DNA of 58,498 nt from Spirochaetia bacterium UBA2205 (GTDB lineage Bacteria > Spirochaetota > UBA4802 > UB4802). Where the stretch lies: the NCBI GenBank assembly GCA_002328585.1, contig DCUV01000005.1, positions 1 to 58,498 on the forward strand, written 5' to 3'. The notes under the pieces were generated by a model, which saw only the letters and a list, made by a program, of their open reading frames with translations, did not search any database and was not told where the DNA came from. Made by a program: the position numbers and the translations under genes. This document shows, piece after piece, positions 16,715-27,033 of the stretch (within the stretch, counting starts at the first letter, position 1; every line of letters begins with the position of its first letter).

Positions 16715-16743
16715 TAAACTAATGATGATTAATGTGACATAAT

Positions 16744-17685
16744 ATGGAATACCAGTACTATCATACACCTGTTATGCAGAAAGAAGTGTTGAGCTTTCTT
16801 GCTCAAATACAGGATATAGAATCGGCAACTATTGTTGATTGTACGGTTGGCGAGGGTGGGCATTCAGAATTGATACTAAAGCAATGGGGTGGCGTTACAC
16901 TATACGGATTTGAAAGGGATAAAGACATTTTTGTGATAGCTCATAAACGATTGCAACCCTATGAAAAGGTTATATTGATAAATGATAATTTCAGGAATCT
17001 CAGGATTCACTTTAACAATATGCAAAATTCCATATCAGCTTTTTTATATGATTTTGGTGTCTCATCATACCATTTTGATGGCACTGACCGTGGCTTTGCT
17101 TTTAAGAGTAATCAAAAGCTTGATATGCGTCTTGATAGCAAATCTCATGTATCAGCATATGATGCTGTCAATAGTTTTACTGAAAAAGAATTGACAGAAA
17201 TATTTACCAAGTATGGTGAAGAACGCTGGGCACGACGTATAGCTAAAAGGATTATCTATAAGCGCAGTGAGCAACCAATTGAAACAACCGGACAACTTGC
17301 GGATATTGTTGTGCAGGCTATTCCAAAACAATACAGGGTAAAAAACATTCATCCGGCTACACGCGTTTTTCAGGCTTTGCGAATATATGTAAACGATGAG
17401 TTATCGGCTATTGGCGAGTCATTAAAAGACGCCATAACATTTTTAAAACCCGGGGGCATGATTATTGCACTATCATTCCATTCATTGGAAGACAGGATTG
17501 TAAAAGATAGATTTAGACGATGGGCAAAAGGTTGTAGTTGTAATAACGATGGTTTGCAATGTCAATGCAATAGTGATCCACTTGTTACTGTGTTGACAAA
17601 AAAACCGTTGCAACCGGAAGAATCTGAATTAGAAATAAATCAGCGTTCACGAAGCGCAAAATTACGAGTGTGCAGGAAGCTTTAA
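16744..17685 (+). CDS. rsmH: 16S rRNA (cytosine-1402-N4) methyltransferase
   Basis: A 313-residue SAM-dependent methyltransferase. YHTPVMQKEVLSFL opens the protein; DCTVGEGGHSELIL is the SAM-binding loop; FLYDFGVSSYHFDGTDRGFAF and LKPGGMIIALSFHSLEDRIVKD are family signatures, and the C-terminus ends with RSRSAKLRV. A Cys-rich segment (CSCNNDGLQCQC) sits in the usual variable region. It methylates the decoding centre of 16S rRNA and is a standard second gene of the dcw cluster. Confidence 0.96.
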   Translation: MEYQYYHTPVMQKEVLSFLAQIQDIESATIVDCTVGEGGHSELILKQWGGVTLYGFERDKDIFVIAHKRLQPYEKVILINDNFRNLRIHFNNMQNSISAFLYDFGVSSYHFDGTDRGFAFKSNQKLDMRLDSKSHVSAYDAVNSFTEKELTEIFTKYGEERWARRIAKRIIYKRSEQPIETTGQLADIVVQAIPKQYRVKNIHPATRVFQALRIYVNDELSAIGESLKDAITFLKPGGMIIALSFHSLEDRIVKDRFRRWAKGCSCNNDGLQCQCNSDPLVTVLTKKPLQPEESELEINQRSRSAKLRVCRKL

Positions 17686-17690
17686 TTATC

Positions 17691-17993
17691 ATGAACACAT
17701 CCGAACAAAAAAGTATATTGCAATATAGCACCATTGTTATAGGTGTCATATGTTTTATTGTGACATTTATTTATCAGAATATTGAATATATGCGCCTAAA
17801 GATGCAGTATGATGCAACAGTTAATGAATATAAAACTGTTGCTGAGGAGTATGATCGTCAAAAGTATATATTGCAAAAAGCTGTGTCAATGAAAAATCTT
17901 GATGCCTTTGCACAGTTACATGGATTGGTACCAGTTAGTAAGGAAAGCGTAGTGATAGTTGAAAGTAATGTTAACAACACCATGCGGGAATAA
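17691..17993 (+). CDS. ftsL: FtsL-like division protein
   Basis: About 100 residues with a short cytoplasmic N-terminus, one membrane segment (YSTIVIGVICFIVTFIY, about 13-29) and a coiled-coil region after it (IEYMRLKMQYDATVNEYKTVAEEYDRQK). Sequence conservation in FtsL is always low; I assign it by size, topology and position between rsmH and murE. I start at ATG 17691, after the rsmH stop; 17670 would overlap it. In most clusters ftsI would come next, but murE follows directly. Confidence 0.72.
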   Translation: MNTSEQKSILQYSTIVIGVICFIVTFIYQNIEYMRLKMQYDATVNEYKTVAEEYDRQKYILQKAVSMKNLDAFAQLHGLVPVSKESVVIVESNVNNTMRE

Positions 17994-17998
17994 AGATA

Positions 17999-19525
17999 AT
18001 GGAGATAAAGATATACAATTCATTTGATTTATATACGTTACTTGATTCGATTGATGTGAGCATCATTAAAGGTGATGAAGATATTCGTATCAGTTCAGTT
18101 GAATATGATTCGCGCAGGGTTGAAAAAGAATCAATATTTGTTGCGATAGAAGGGTTTGAAACTGACGGACATAAGTTTATTAAAGACGCTCTGGAAAACA
18201 AAGCATCATGCATAGTGCTTAATGAAAACAGACTGGATGAATTTTCCTTTTTACTTGATCGTAATGATCTGGCAGTAGTTACCGCAAAGGATACCCGTAA
18301 GGCTCTTTCGCAGATATCTGCGCGTTTTTATGGGGAGCCTTCTCTGCAGGCAGTGGTAATAGGTGTAACCGGTACCAATGGTAAAACAACTACAACATAC
18401 ATGCTGGAGTCTATTTTATCTAAGGCAGGATTTCATTGCGGTGTGATAGGTACTATTAACTATCGCTGGAAGGATAAAAAAATCAATGCATTACACACCA
18501 CGCCCGAATCAAAAGACCTTCACGAGATGATGTCAATAATGGTGCTGGATGGAGTGGATTGTATTATTATGGAGGTTTCATCCCATGCGCTTTCATTGTT
18601 GCGCGTTGACGATATTCATTTTGATTGTGCTCTATTTACCAATTTAACCCGTGACCATCTTGATTATCACATAACATTTAACGATTACTTCATGGCAAAG
18701 GTGCGATTATTTGAAATTTTAAATAAAAGTTGCAAACAAAAAAAAGCAGCGTTTATAAATAGCGATGACAATTACGGGAAACAGATCCTGAACTGGCGGC
18801 AGCGATTTAATTATCCTCTCTTTTCGTATGGAATTCAGAACAACGCTGACTATCATTGTATTGAGTCGTCCATTCAGACATCCATTAGGGGTACACGGTT
18901 TGCCACCGATGTGCCTTTTGCAAAACAATTTGAGATGCGTCTTGCCGGGAAATTTAACGTTTACAATGCTCTTGCTGCTATTGGTGTTGCACATTTTTTA
19001 AACATACCTGCGGGCAGGATAGTAACCGGTATTGGTTTGGTTGCAAGTGTTCCAGGCAGATTTGATACATTGTTATCACCGGAAGGTTTTGCAGTGATAG
19101 TGGATTATGCACATACCAACGATGCGCTGGAAAAATTATTACTGGGCGTTCGCTCATTAAATCCACAGCGTGTTATTACTGTTTTTGGCTGTGGTGGCAA
19201 CAGGGATAAAACAAAGCGGCCTATTATGGGCAAGGTAAGCGAGGAGTATTCGGACTGGATTATAGTGACCAGTGATAATCCAAGAAAAGAAAATCCTGAG
19301 GATATTATCAACAATATAACTGCTGGCATGAAATCAAAAAAATATCAGATTATCGTTAACCGTGAGGAGGCAATTAAGCAGGCAATAGCTATGGCTGAAA
19401 GTGGCGATGCTATCGTTATTGCAGGCAAGGGGCATGAGGATTATCAGATTATTGGAACAAAAAAAATACACTTTGATGATAAAGAGGTGGCGCTAAAATA
19501 TATCAATGAAAGGAATACAAAGTGA
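17999..19525 (+). CDS. murE: UDP-MurNAc-L-Ala-D-Glu:meso-diaminopimelate ligase
   Basis: A 508-residue Mur ligase that adds the third peptide residue in peptidoglycan synthesis. Residues near 113-130 hold the P-loop GVTGTNGKTTTTYMLE; HTTPES, SSHAL and TNLTRDHLDYH follow. The specificity loop reads DNPRKENP (about residue 425), the form typical of meso-diaminopimelate enzymes and unlike lysine- or ornithine-adding ones. The C-terminal GKGHEDYQ is also present. It ends with GTGA overlapping the murF start. Confidence 0.95.
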   Translation: MEIKIYNSFDLYTLLDSIDVSIIKGDEDIRISSVEYDSRRVEKESIFVAIEGFETDGHKFIKDALENKASCIVLNENRLDEFSFLLDRNDLAVVTAKDTRKALSQISARFYGEPSLQAVVIGVTGTNGKTTTTYMLESILSKAGFHCGVIGTINYRWKDKKINALHTTPESKDLHEMMSIMVLDGVDCIIMEVSSHALSLLRVDDIHFDCALFTNLTRDHLDYHITFNDYFMAKVRLFEILNKSCKQKKAAFINSDDNYGKQILNWRQRFNYPLFSYGIQNNADYHCIESSIQTSIRGTRFATDVPFAKQFEMRLAGKFNVYNALAAIGVAHFLNIPAGRIVTGIGLVASVPGRFDTLLSPEGFAVIVDYAHTNDALEKLLLGVRSLNPQRVITVFGCGGNRDKTKRPIMGKVSEEYSDWIIVTSDNPRKENPEDIINNITAGMKSKKYQIIVNREEAIKQAIAMAESGDAIVIAGKGHEDYQIIGTKKIHFDDKEVALKYINERNTK

Positions 19526-20892
19526 TAGTGCAGTTTGAAACATCTTCAGGAACTATCGCCAGAGCTATAGGTGCAAAGCATTATGGTGCTGATATGGCTG
19601 TTAAGTATATCACAACGGATTCACGACTTTTAGACGATAAAAGTTTGTTTGTTCCGATAGCTGGTCAGAAATTTGACGGGCACGATTTTATTGAAGAGGT
19701 GTGTAAAACCGGGAAATGCTCTTCGGTTTTGACACACAAACACAATGGTGTTGCGATTGCTGATAGGTATGGTGTTAGCGCCATTGTTTGTGATGATACT
19801 CTGCACGCATATATGGATATTGCTCGATGGCACCGAAAAAATTTTGATATTCCAGCTATTGGTATTACGGGAACCAATGGGAAGACAACAACAAAAGAGA
19901 TGATTGCTAACGTTTTAGAATCGCAGGGCAGGGTACTGAAAACAGAAAAAAATTATAACAACGAGATTGGTGTGCCGTATACACTGTTGCATCTAAACAA
20001 AGAGCATGTATTTGCAGTGATAGAGATGGGAATGAATCATATAGGTGAGATACACCGATTATCACTGGCTGCTGCGCCAGATGTTGCAGTAATCACCAAC
20101 ATTGGAGAAGGTCATCTTGAATTTGTAGGATCAACCCTGAATGTTGCACATGCAAAAGCAGAGATTCTGGATGGAATGAATAAGGGTACATGTATCATCA
20201 ATAATGAAACAAAGCATAAGGATATTGTCATTAATAAAGCTAACGACAAAAAGATTAACGTTATAACATTTGGACTTACCGGTGATATACGCCCTGCAAC
20301 CTTTGCTGTTTATGCCGATAAAACCGTGATACAGTATGATGGTATTGATTTTAGTGTTTATGCGTATGGATTCCATAATGTTTATGCCATACTGGCAGCC
20401 ATTGCAGTTGCAAAGGTATTGGGGATACCGCTGAAACATGTAAAAGAATCCCTGGAACGTTTTAAGCCAGTGTCGATGCGAAGTGCTCTACGCAATGGCC
20501 GCTGTACAATTATTGATGACAGCTATAATGCAAATCCGCTTTCTATGGAATATGCGTTTGCCAGTGCATCAATGGTATTTCCCGATAAACGTAAGATTGC
20601 TGTTCTTTCAGATATGAAAGAGCTGGGCAACGTTTCAAAAGATCTGCACTATGAAATTGGCGCTAAATTAGCACACAGCGGATTTGCGTACCTTTTTATA
20701 TGGGGCAACGATGCAAGGTTTTACGGTGATGGTGCCATTGCAGCAGGTTTTGAACGTTCGCAGGTTTGTATATATGACGATAAAGAAGAGCTAATAAACG
20801 CTTTGAAACAGTTTATTCAATCTGATGATGTGGTCCTTGTTAAAGGATCCCGTTCAATGAAGATGGAAGAAGTAGTACAAGCATTAGAATAA
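19522..20892 (+). CDS. murF: UDP-MurNAc-tripeptide:D-Ala-D-Ala ligase
   Basis: A 456-residue Mur ligase adding D-Ala-D-Ala to the stem peptide. Features: ITTDSR near the N-terminus, the P-loop GITGTNGKTTTKEMI, the KNYNNEIGVPYTLL segment typical of MurF, EMGMNHIGEI, ITNIGEGHLE and DDSYNANPLSM. It starts with GTG at 19522 within the murE stop (4-base overlap), so the two are translationally coupled. An inverted copy of the iterated word lies at 19551-19559, only 30 bases into the gene. Confidence 0.95.
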   Translation: MIVQFETSSGTIARAIGAKHYGADMAVKYITTDSRLLDDKSLFVPIAGQKFDGHDFIEEVCKTGKCSSVLTHKHNGVAIADRYGVSAIVCDDTLHAYMDIARWHRKNFDIPAIGITGTNGKTTTKEMIANVLESQGRVLKTEKNYNNEIGVPYTLLHLNKEHVFAVIEMGMNHIGEIHRLSLAAAPDVAVITNIGEGHLEFVGSTLNVAHAKAEILDGMNKGTCIINNETKHKDIVINKANDKKINVITFGLTGDIRPATFAVYADKTVIQYDGIDFSVYAYGFHNVYAILAAIAVAKVLGIPLKHVKESLERFKPVSMRSALRNGRCTIIDDSYNANPLSMEYAFASASMVFPDKRKIAVLSDMKELGNVSKDLHYEIGAKLAHSGFAYLFIWGNDARFYGDGAIAAGFERSQVCIYDDKEELINALKQFIQSDDVVLVKGSRSMKMEEVVQALE

Positions 20893-20902
20893 TGAGGTAT
20901 CT

Positions 20903-21988
20903 ATGTTTTACCATTTTATTTTACCATTACATGAATATCTTTCATTTTTGCGGTTGTTTCAGTATATTACCTTCCGTTCGGCATATGCGGCATTAACATC
21001 GCTTGCCATTGTGTTGCTGTTTGGTGGAGTGGTTATACGCTGGCTAACCTACCTGCGCTTTAAAGAGGAGATCAGAACATTAGGTCCCCAGTCACATCAA
21101 AAAAAAGCAGGTACACCCACCATGGGTGGTGTGCTTATTTTAGGTTCAGTTCTTATCTCAGTGTTATTATGGGGAAATTTTAATAATCTGTATGTAGTAC
21201 TTCTGGTAATTGTTACGGTTTTGGCGGGAGCACTGGGCTTTGCTGATGACTATATTAAATCTATTTTGAAGAAAAAGGATGGTATCCCTGCACGGCTCAA
21301 ATTTTTTATGCAATGTGTTATTGCCTGTGTGGTTGTTGGTGTCATCTATCTTTTTCCGTCAAACAGTAAAGAGGCAACCACGCTGTATGTTCCATTCATT
21401 AATAAAGCAATTATTGATTTATCATGGTGGTGGATTATCTTTGCTATTCTGGTCATTGTAGGCAGCTCCAATGCGGTAAACCTGACCGATGGGCTGGATG
21501 GCCTTGCCATAGGTACTGTTACCATAGTTGTTGGTGTTTTAGCCGTAATGTCGTATGTAACAGGGCATCAGCCTATTGCACAGTATTTGCGCATACCGTA
21601 TATTCCACAGGCAGCAGAGCTTACTGTTTTTTTATCTGCGCTGGGTGGTGCCGGACTGGGTTTTTTGTGGTTTAATTCCAATCCCGCATCAGTATTTATG
21701 GGGGACACAGGATCGCTGGCACTTGGTGGTATAATAGGTACTGTTGCCATTATGATTAAAAAGGAGATATTTCTTTTTATTGTGGGCGGCATTTTTGTTA
21801 TTGAGGCTCTATCGGTCATCATTCAGGTTGGTTCGTACAAACTAAGGAAAAAACGCGTATTCAAAATGGCGCCTATTCATCATCACTTTGAGTTATCGGG
21901 TGTTCCAGAGCAGAAGGTGGTTGTTCGTATGTGGATAGTTGGCATTATTTTAGCAATACTGGGTTTGAGTTCATTAAAGATATTATAA
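20903..21988 (+). CDS. mraY: phospho-MurNAc-pentapeptide transferase (lipid I synthase)
   Basis: A 361-residue polytopic membrane enzyme that makes lipid I on undecaprenyl phosphate. Signatures: KKAGTPTMGGVLIL (cytoplasmic loop 1), GFADDYIK with the catalytic Asp pair, NAVNLTDGLDGLA, GDTGSLALGG and the HHHFE His-rich block near the C-terminus (PIHHHFELSG). About ten hydrophobic segments. The length equals that of E. coli MraY. It lies 10 bases after murF. Confidence 0.97.
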   Translation: MFYHFILPLHEYLSFLRLFQYITFRSAYAALTSLAIVLLFGGVVIRWLTYLRFKEEIRTLGPQSHQKKAGTPTMGGVLILGSVLISVLLWGNFNNLYVVLLVIVTVLAGALGFADDYIKSILKKKDGIPARLKFFMQCVIACVVVGVIYLFPSNSKEATTLYVPFINKAIIDLSWWWIIFAILVIVGSSNAVNLTDGLDGLAIGTVTIVVGVLAVMSYVTGHQPIAQYLRIPYIPQAAELTVFLSALGGAGLGFLWFNSNPASVFMGDTGSLALGGIIGTVAIMIKKEIFLFIVGGIFVIEALSVIIQVGSYKLRKKRVFKMAPIHHHFELSGVPEQKVVVRMWIVGIILAILGLSSLKIL

Positions 21989-22007
21989 CTATAGGATAGT
22001 TATTGTA

Positions 22008-23384
22008 ATGAAGACACAGCACATATTGGTTGTTGGTTTGGGTTATAGAACAGGGCTTGCATCAGCCAATTTTCTTGTTGATAAAGGATTTGAAGTTGCC
22101 GTGTGTGATATCAAATCTTGTGAGGAACTATCGCCCATAATACAAAAACTTGATACACGAGTAAAGGTGATTGCTGGCAATCAGCACCCATCATTGCTTG
22201 CAAATGGATTTGATGAGATAGTATTGAGCCCCGGAGTTCCACAGTCCATTCCCCTGATTCAGGAGGCATATAGAAGAGCTATTCCTGTAATATCCGAGAT
22301 AGAATTAGCATACCGCTATTGTAAAGCTGCCATAGTAGGGGTTACCGGTACCGATGGGAAGTCAACGGTAACCATGTTGATTGCTCATTGTCTTAATCGG
22401 CTGGGCTTTGACGCTCATCCGGGAGGTAATATTGGCATACCGTTTATTTCGCTTGTCAATTCATTGCGTGAAGATTCAGTGGCAGTGATTGAGCTGTCGT
22501 CATTTCAGCTTGAGACAGTTAAAACATTTAAACCTGATGTAGCTATTATAACCAATCTTACCCCCGATCATTTAGATAGATATGATTCATTATATGATTA
22601 CTTTAACGCCAAGATGAATATTGCCAATAATCAGTGCAAGGATGATTATTTTATTTTTAACAAGGATGATGAATTTATAGTTAACAACATGCCTGCACTG
22701 CAATCGCAACAACATTCATTTTCCTTATTGGGGAAAGCAGATTGTTTTTACAGCAATGGTGCAATTGTTATGGATAGCAATGGTAAAACAAAGCTTGTTG
22801 CTCATGCCAGTAACATGAAGATATCAGGGCTTCATAATGTGCAGAATGCTATGGCGGCTATTCTGGCATCAACCTTTATAGGAGAAAAGTTTGGTAATAA
22901 TATTGATATAAAAGTACTGGAAGAAGCGTTATACAGCTTTGAAGGATTGCCGCACAGGGTACAAAACCTTGGTGAATATAGGGGAAGGATTTTTATTAAT
23001 GATTCAAAGGCAACAACCACCGGTGCGGTAATAATGGCATTAAAAAGTTTGCGGGATAATGTAATACTTATTCTTGGTGGCAGGGCAAAAGGCGATGATT
23101 ATTCACGGTTGAAAACAATCATAAAAGGTAAGGTAAAAGTTTTAGTGCTCATTGGCGAAACAAAAGATGAATTTGCCTCAATCTTCAGCGATATACCGCA
23201 TGTTAAAGCATTTTCAATGGAAGATGCCGTAATTAAGGCTATGAAGCTCAGTGCGAAAGGTGATACAATACTTCTTTCTCCAGCCTGCGCCTCGTTTGAT
23301 ATGTATAAAAATTATGAAGAAAGAGGGAATCACTTTATTGAAATTTATTCTAAATTGGTGCAGGGAGAACTTGCATGGATGTAA
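22008..23384 (+). CDS. murD: UDP-MurNAc-L-Ala:D-Glu ligase
   Basis: A 458-residue Mur ligase adding D-glutamate. It has the N-terminal nucleotide fold GLGYRTGLASANFL, SPGVPQS, the P-loop GVTGTDGKSTVT, the ELSSFQLET block, ITNLTPDHLDRY and GLPHRVQNLG, then NDSKATT and LLSPACASFDMY near the end. All catalytic blocks are present. It carries an inverted iterated word at 22126-22134 in a reading frame encoding ELSP. Its end overlaps ftsW by 10 bases. Confidence 0.95.
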   Translation: MKTQHILVVGLGYRTGLASANFLVDKGFEVAVCDIKSCEELSPIIQKLDTRVKVIAGNQHPSLLANGFDEIVLSPGVPQSIPLIQEAYRRAIPVISEIELAYRYCKAAIVGVTGTDGKSTVTMLIAHCLNRLGFDAHPGGNIGIPFISLVNSLREDSVAVIELSSFQLETVKTFKPDVAIITNLTPDHLDRYDSLYDYFNAKMNIANNQCKDDYFIFNKDDEFIVNNMPALQSQQHSFSLLGKADCFYSNGAIVMDSNGKTKLVAHASNMKISGLHNVQNAMAAILASTFIGEKFGNNIDIKVLEEALYSFEGLPHRVQNLGEYRGRIFINDSKATTTGAVIMALKSLRDNVILILGGRAKGDDYSRLKTIIKGKVKVLVLIGETKDEFASIFSDIPHVKAFSMEDAVIKAMKLSAKGDTILLSPACASFDMYKNYEERGNHFIEIYSKLVQGELAWM

Positions 23385-24532
23385 AGGCGGTGATAGACAC
23401 TCGCAGAAAAGGCGAGCCTGAAATAGCACTGTTCATTGTGTCGTTTATTCTTATTGGTATAGGGATTGCAATGAGCTACAGCGCCAGTGCAATTTTTGCT
23501 GAACGGGTGTTTGGTGATTCGTTGTATTTTTTAAAACGGCAGCTTTTATGGTGTTGTCTGGGATTTTTTATAATGATGATAGTACAGCATATTGATTACA
23601 GATATTACCAGCATTACACCCGTATAATGCTATTGTTTACCATGGTTACGCTTATTCTGGTATTAATACCCGGCATAGGAATTACCGTTAAGGGTTCCTC
23701 TCGCTGGCTGGGATATAGTCCTTTGCAATTTCAGCCATCGGAATTAGTGAAATTATTTGTTGTTATATATTTTGCAAAGGTATTTTCATACGACAATCAT
23801 CGGGAAATTAATGTTTTGCAGCTTTTGTTGCCATTGCTGGTAGTGGGTATTTTCTTTTTGCTTATTATGTTGCAGCCTGATTTTGGAACAGCTATTAATC
23901 TGGCTATCATTTCGGTAGTATTACTTTTTGTTTCCGGTTTTCCATTGATGTATATGATAGGTCTGGCACTATTGAGCGTGCCAATGTTTTATCTGTTAAT
24001 ATATCAGGTTGAGTATAGACGTCAGCGCATTTTAGCTTTTTTTGATCCATGGTCGGATAGGTTTGGTAAGGGATATCATATTATCCAATCATTTATTGCA
24101 TTTAAATTAGGAGGTATGTTAGGTGCGGGATTGGGTTCAGGAACTCAGAAAATTAAGCGATTACCGGAACCACATACCGACTTTATATATGCAGTCATTG
24201 CCGAAGAAGCAGGTTTATTGGGAACATTCAGCATTCTTATTCTTTATTTACTTTTTTTCTATTTTGGTGTAAAAATTGCACTGAAAGCACCGGATGAATA
24301 TGGAAGACTATTGGCAATGGGGTTAACACTTCTTATAACGGTTCAGGCATTTCTCAATATTAGTGTTGTCATTGGGCTGCTTCCAACAACTGGCATACCG
24401 CTTCCGTTTATAAGTTATGGCGGTTCTTCGTTATTGGTTAATATGATGGCAACAGGAATATTGTTGAACATTTCAAAATATCGCGAGGTTGTTCCAAGGG
24501 ATATTAAATTTGATAAAGAGGTGCTGGTATGA
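23375..24532 (+). CDS. ftsW: SEDS glycosyltransferase FtsW
   Basis: A 385-residue SEDS family membrane protein with about ten helices: YSASAIFA, GSSRWLGYSPLQFQPSELVKL, LQPDFGTA with the catalytic Asp, the AFFDPWSDRFGKGYHIIQS loop and PLPFISYGGSSLLVNM. FtsW polymerises lipid II at the septum, working with a class B penicillin-binding protein (FtsI) and FtsQLB. No ftsI is present in this cluster. FtsW rather than RodA is chosen from its position between murD and murG. The stop overlaps murG by 4 bases. Confidence 0.93.
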   Translation: MDVKAVIDTRRKGEPEIALFIVSFILIGIGIAMSYSASAIFAERVFGDSLYFLKRQLLWCCLGFFIMMIVQHIDYRYYQHYTRIMLLFTMVTLILVLIPGIGITVKGSSRWLGYSPLQFQPSELVKLFVVIYFAKVFSYDNHREINVLQLLLPLLVVGIFFLLIMLQPDFGTAINLAIISVVLLFVSGFPLMYMIGLALLSVPMFYLLIYQVEYRRQRILAFFDPWSDRFGKGYHIIQSFIAFKLGGMLGAGLGSGTQKIKRLPEPHTDFIYAVIAEEAGLLGTFSILILYLLFFYFGVKIALKAPDEYGRLLAMGLTLLITVQAFLNISVVIGLLPTTGIPLPFISYGGSSLLVNMMATGILLNISKYREVVPRDIKFDKEVLV

Positions 24533-25638
24533 AAACACCAGTATTGATAAGTGGTGGCGGGACAGGCGGGCATATAATGCCGGGGATAGCATTGTATGAA
24601 GAGTTGAAAAGCAAAGGATATGAGGTATTCCTTCTGGTTGGTACTGGTGATGTGAAATTTTCATCCCTGAATGGTTTGGAAAATATCCAGGTGTATAATG
24701 CGCCAACAATGTGGAAAAATATTGTTAATTTTCCAGTGTTTACAATACGTTTTATTTCGGCAATGCTATGGACAATGAAGTTTATAGCAAAAAATAATAT
24801 AGCAGCAGTTATTGGTATGGGAGGATATGTTTCAGCGCCATCGCTTGTTGCAGCAATGATAAAGAAGATACCTATATATCTATGTGAACAAAATGTAGTG
24901 CCCGGTATGGTAACCAATTTTTTTGCAAAGCGTGCAAGAGCAATATTTACTACATTTGAAGCGACGACAACATATTTTGATGTGGAATCAACTGGTAAAA
25001 TTGTACATGCTGGCAACCCCATACGGAAACAGGTGCTAACACCTGTAGAAAAAGATATAGCCTTAAAACGTTTTAATATGATACACTGTAAAAAGGTAAT
25101 ATTGGTGATAGGGGGCAGTCAGGGTGCATTGAAGCTTAATGAACTTACATATGATATGCTTGTTAGCTATCCGGATAGATTTGCAGATGTAGGTATTATA
25201 TGGAGTACCGGTACATATTCATACCAGCAGTTTAAAGAAAAGCTGCATACCATAAAGCATGCATCAATTTACCTTGCACCATATATTACTGATGTTGAAA
25301 ATTCATATGCTGCATGTGATATTGCTATTAGCCGTGCCGGAGCAGGTGTCATGATGGAGCTTGCAGCATGGGGTATTCCTTCAATTTTGATTCCCTATCC
25401 TTTTGCAGCAAAGGATCACCAGAAAAAAAATGCACAGGAGTTTGTGAAAGCAGGTGCTGCAGAAATGATCAATAACAGTGACGCAACCGCACAAGTAGTT
25501 GCCACGCTATTGTTTGATTTACTTGATAATGAAACGTTATTACGGAAAATGGGTGCTAAAGCAAAGTCCATTGCAACGCATAATGCGGCAGAAATTATTA
25601 TTAATTATATTATTAAAGATTCTGATTTGAAAAAATAG
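24529..25638 (+). CDS. murG: UDP-GlcNAc:lipid I N-acetylglucosaminyltransferase (lipid II synthase)
   Basis: A 369-residue GT28 glycosyltransferase at the inner membrane face. N-terminal GGGTGGHIMPGIAL binds the lipid-linked acceptor, GMGGYVSAPSLVAA and EQNVVPGM follow, and the C-terminal UDP-GlcNAc site has VIGGSQGALKLNE, SRAGAGVMMELAAWGIPSILIPYPFA and DHQ..NA. Normal length. Starts with ATG inside the ftsW stop (ATGA). Confidence 0.96.
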   Translation: MKTPVLISGGGTGGHIMPGIALYEELKSKGYEVFLLVGTGDVKFSSLNGLENIQVYNAPTMWKNIVNFPVFTIRFISAMLWTMKFIAKNNIAAVIGMGGYVSAPSLVAAMIKKIPIYLCEQNVVPGMVTNFFAKRARAIFTTFEATTTYFDVESTGKIVHAGNPIRKQVLTPVEKDIALKRFNMIHCKKVILVIGGSQGALKLNELTYDMLVSYPDRFADVGIIWSTGTYSYQQFKEKLHTIKHASIYLAPYITDVENSYAACDIAISRAGAGVMMELAAWGIPSILIPYPFAAKDHQKKNAQEFVKAGAAEMINNSDATAQVVATLLFDLLDNETLLRKMGAKAKSIATHNAAEIIINYIIKDSDLKK

Positions 25639-25650
25639 GAGCGAGTAGTA

Positions 25651-27033
25651 GTGTTTAGAAAATCCAAAAAAATGCATTTTATTGGCATTGGTGGCATCGG
25701 GATGTCAGGTATTGCCGAGATTTTAATCAATTTGGGTTATGATGTGTCAGGTTCAGATTTGAGGGAATCAGAGCAAACCAAACGGTTGCGCCAATTGGGT
25801 GCAACCATTTACATTGGCCATTATCCATCAAACATAAAGGATTACCATGTGGTTGTAACATCAAGCGCTATTAGTAAAAATAATCCTGAAATAATAGAGG
25901 CAAAGAAAAGAAAAATACCGGTAATACACAGGTCAGAAATGCTTGCTGAATTGGTGAGATTAAAACATGGAATAGGTGTTGCAGGTACACATGGGAAAAC
26001 AACCACCTCATCCATGTTAGCCTATATTTTATATCATGGAGGATTAAATCCTACTGCCGTTGTTGGTGGTAAGGTTCTCAATTTTGGCAGCAATGCAAGA
26101 ATAGGTGAAGGGCAATATTTTGTTTTTGAGGCGGATGAATCGGACGGGTCATTTCTAAAGCTTTTACCTACTATTGGGATTGTAACCAATATCGATGCAG
26201 ATCATCTGGATCATTATAAATATTTTGAGGGCATTAAAGAAGCATTCATTACGTACATGAATAATATCCCGTTTTATGGATATTCAGTAGTTTGCATGGA
26301 TGATCCGGTTGTGGCTGAGGTATTGCCCAGGATTGAGCGTCCCTATGTTACCTATGGATTTAATCCCGGAGCTAATTTTAAAGCTACCAATATTAAGTTG
26401 TTGAATGGATCAACAATGTATTCCTGTTATTATAATGATAAATTATTAGGGGAGATAGTTCTTAATTTATTGGGGAAGCATAATATTATTAATTCACTGG
26501 CTGTTGTGGCTGTTGCTCTTGAATTGGGATTGACGTTTGGTGTTATAGCTGAAGCTATAGCTCAGTTTCAAGGTGTTGGAAGACGTCTGGAAAAGATTGG
26601 TGAAACAAATGGGATTGTAGTTGTTGATGATTATGGCCATCACCCAACGGAGATACGGGCTACCCTGGATGCGTTAAAACAATTGGGAAAAAGGGTAATA
26701 GTGGTATTTCAGCCACATCGGTATACACGAACTCAATATTTATGTGATGAATTTGGTCAGGCTTTTACAATGGCCGATGAGCTTTTTTTAACTGAAATCT
26801 ATCCTGCTGGTGAAGAGCCCATTGAAGGAGTAAGCAGCAATTTAATACAACAATCTGTTAAAAAGCATGAAGGCAGGGATGTTGTTGTGATACCTCATCT
26901 TGATCAGGTGCCGGACTACATAAGTTCAATAGTCAGGAAAGGTGATGTCATCGTAACATTAGGTGCAGGCGATATCTATAAGGTTGGGCATGCCATACTT
27001 TCAATGTTAGATAAAAAGGGTGTGGTACAGTGA
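25651..27033 (+). CDS. murC: UDP-MurNAc:L-alanine ligase
   Basis: A 460-residue Mur ligase starting the stem peptide. It opens with the HFIGIGGIGMSGIAEIL fold, then VVTSSAISKNNPE, the P-loop GVAGTHGKTTTSSML, EADESDGSFL, TNIDADHLDHY, the VVDDYGHHPTEI signature and FQPHRYTR. The start is a GTG at 25651 after GGAG. A 4-base overlap (GTGA) couples it to ftsQ; murB and ddl, which often follow, are absent. Confidence 0.96.
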   Translation: MFRKSKKMHFIGIGGIGMSGIAEILINLGYDVSGSDLRESEQTKRLRQLGATIYIGHYPSNIKDYHVVVTSSAISKNNPEIIEAKKRKIPVIHRSEMLAELVRLKHGIGVAGTHGKTTTSSMLAYILYHGGLNPTAVVGGKVLNFGSNARIGEGQYFVFEADESDGSFLKLLPTIGIVTNIDADHLDHYKYFEGIKEAFITYMNNIPFYGYSVVCMDDPVVAEVLPRIERPYVTYGFNPGANFKATNIKLLNGSTMYSCYYNDKLLGEIVLNLLGKHNIINSLAVVAVALELGLTFGVIAEAIAQFQGVGRRLEKIGETNGIVVVDDYGHHPTEIRATLDALKQLGKRVIVVFQPHRYTRTQYLCDEFGQAFTMADELFLTEIYPAGEEPIEGVSSNLIQQSVKKHEGRDVVVIPHLDQVPDYISSIVRKGDVIVTLGAGDIYKVGHAILSMLDKKGVVQ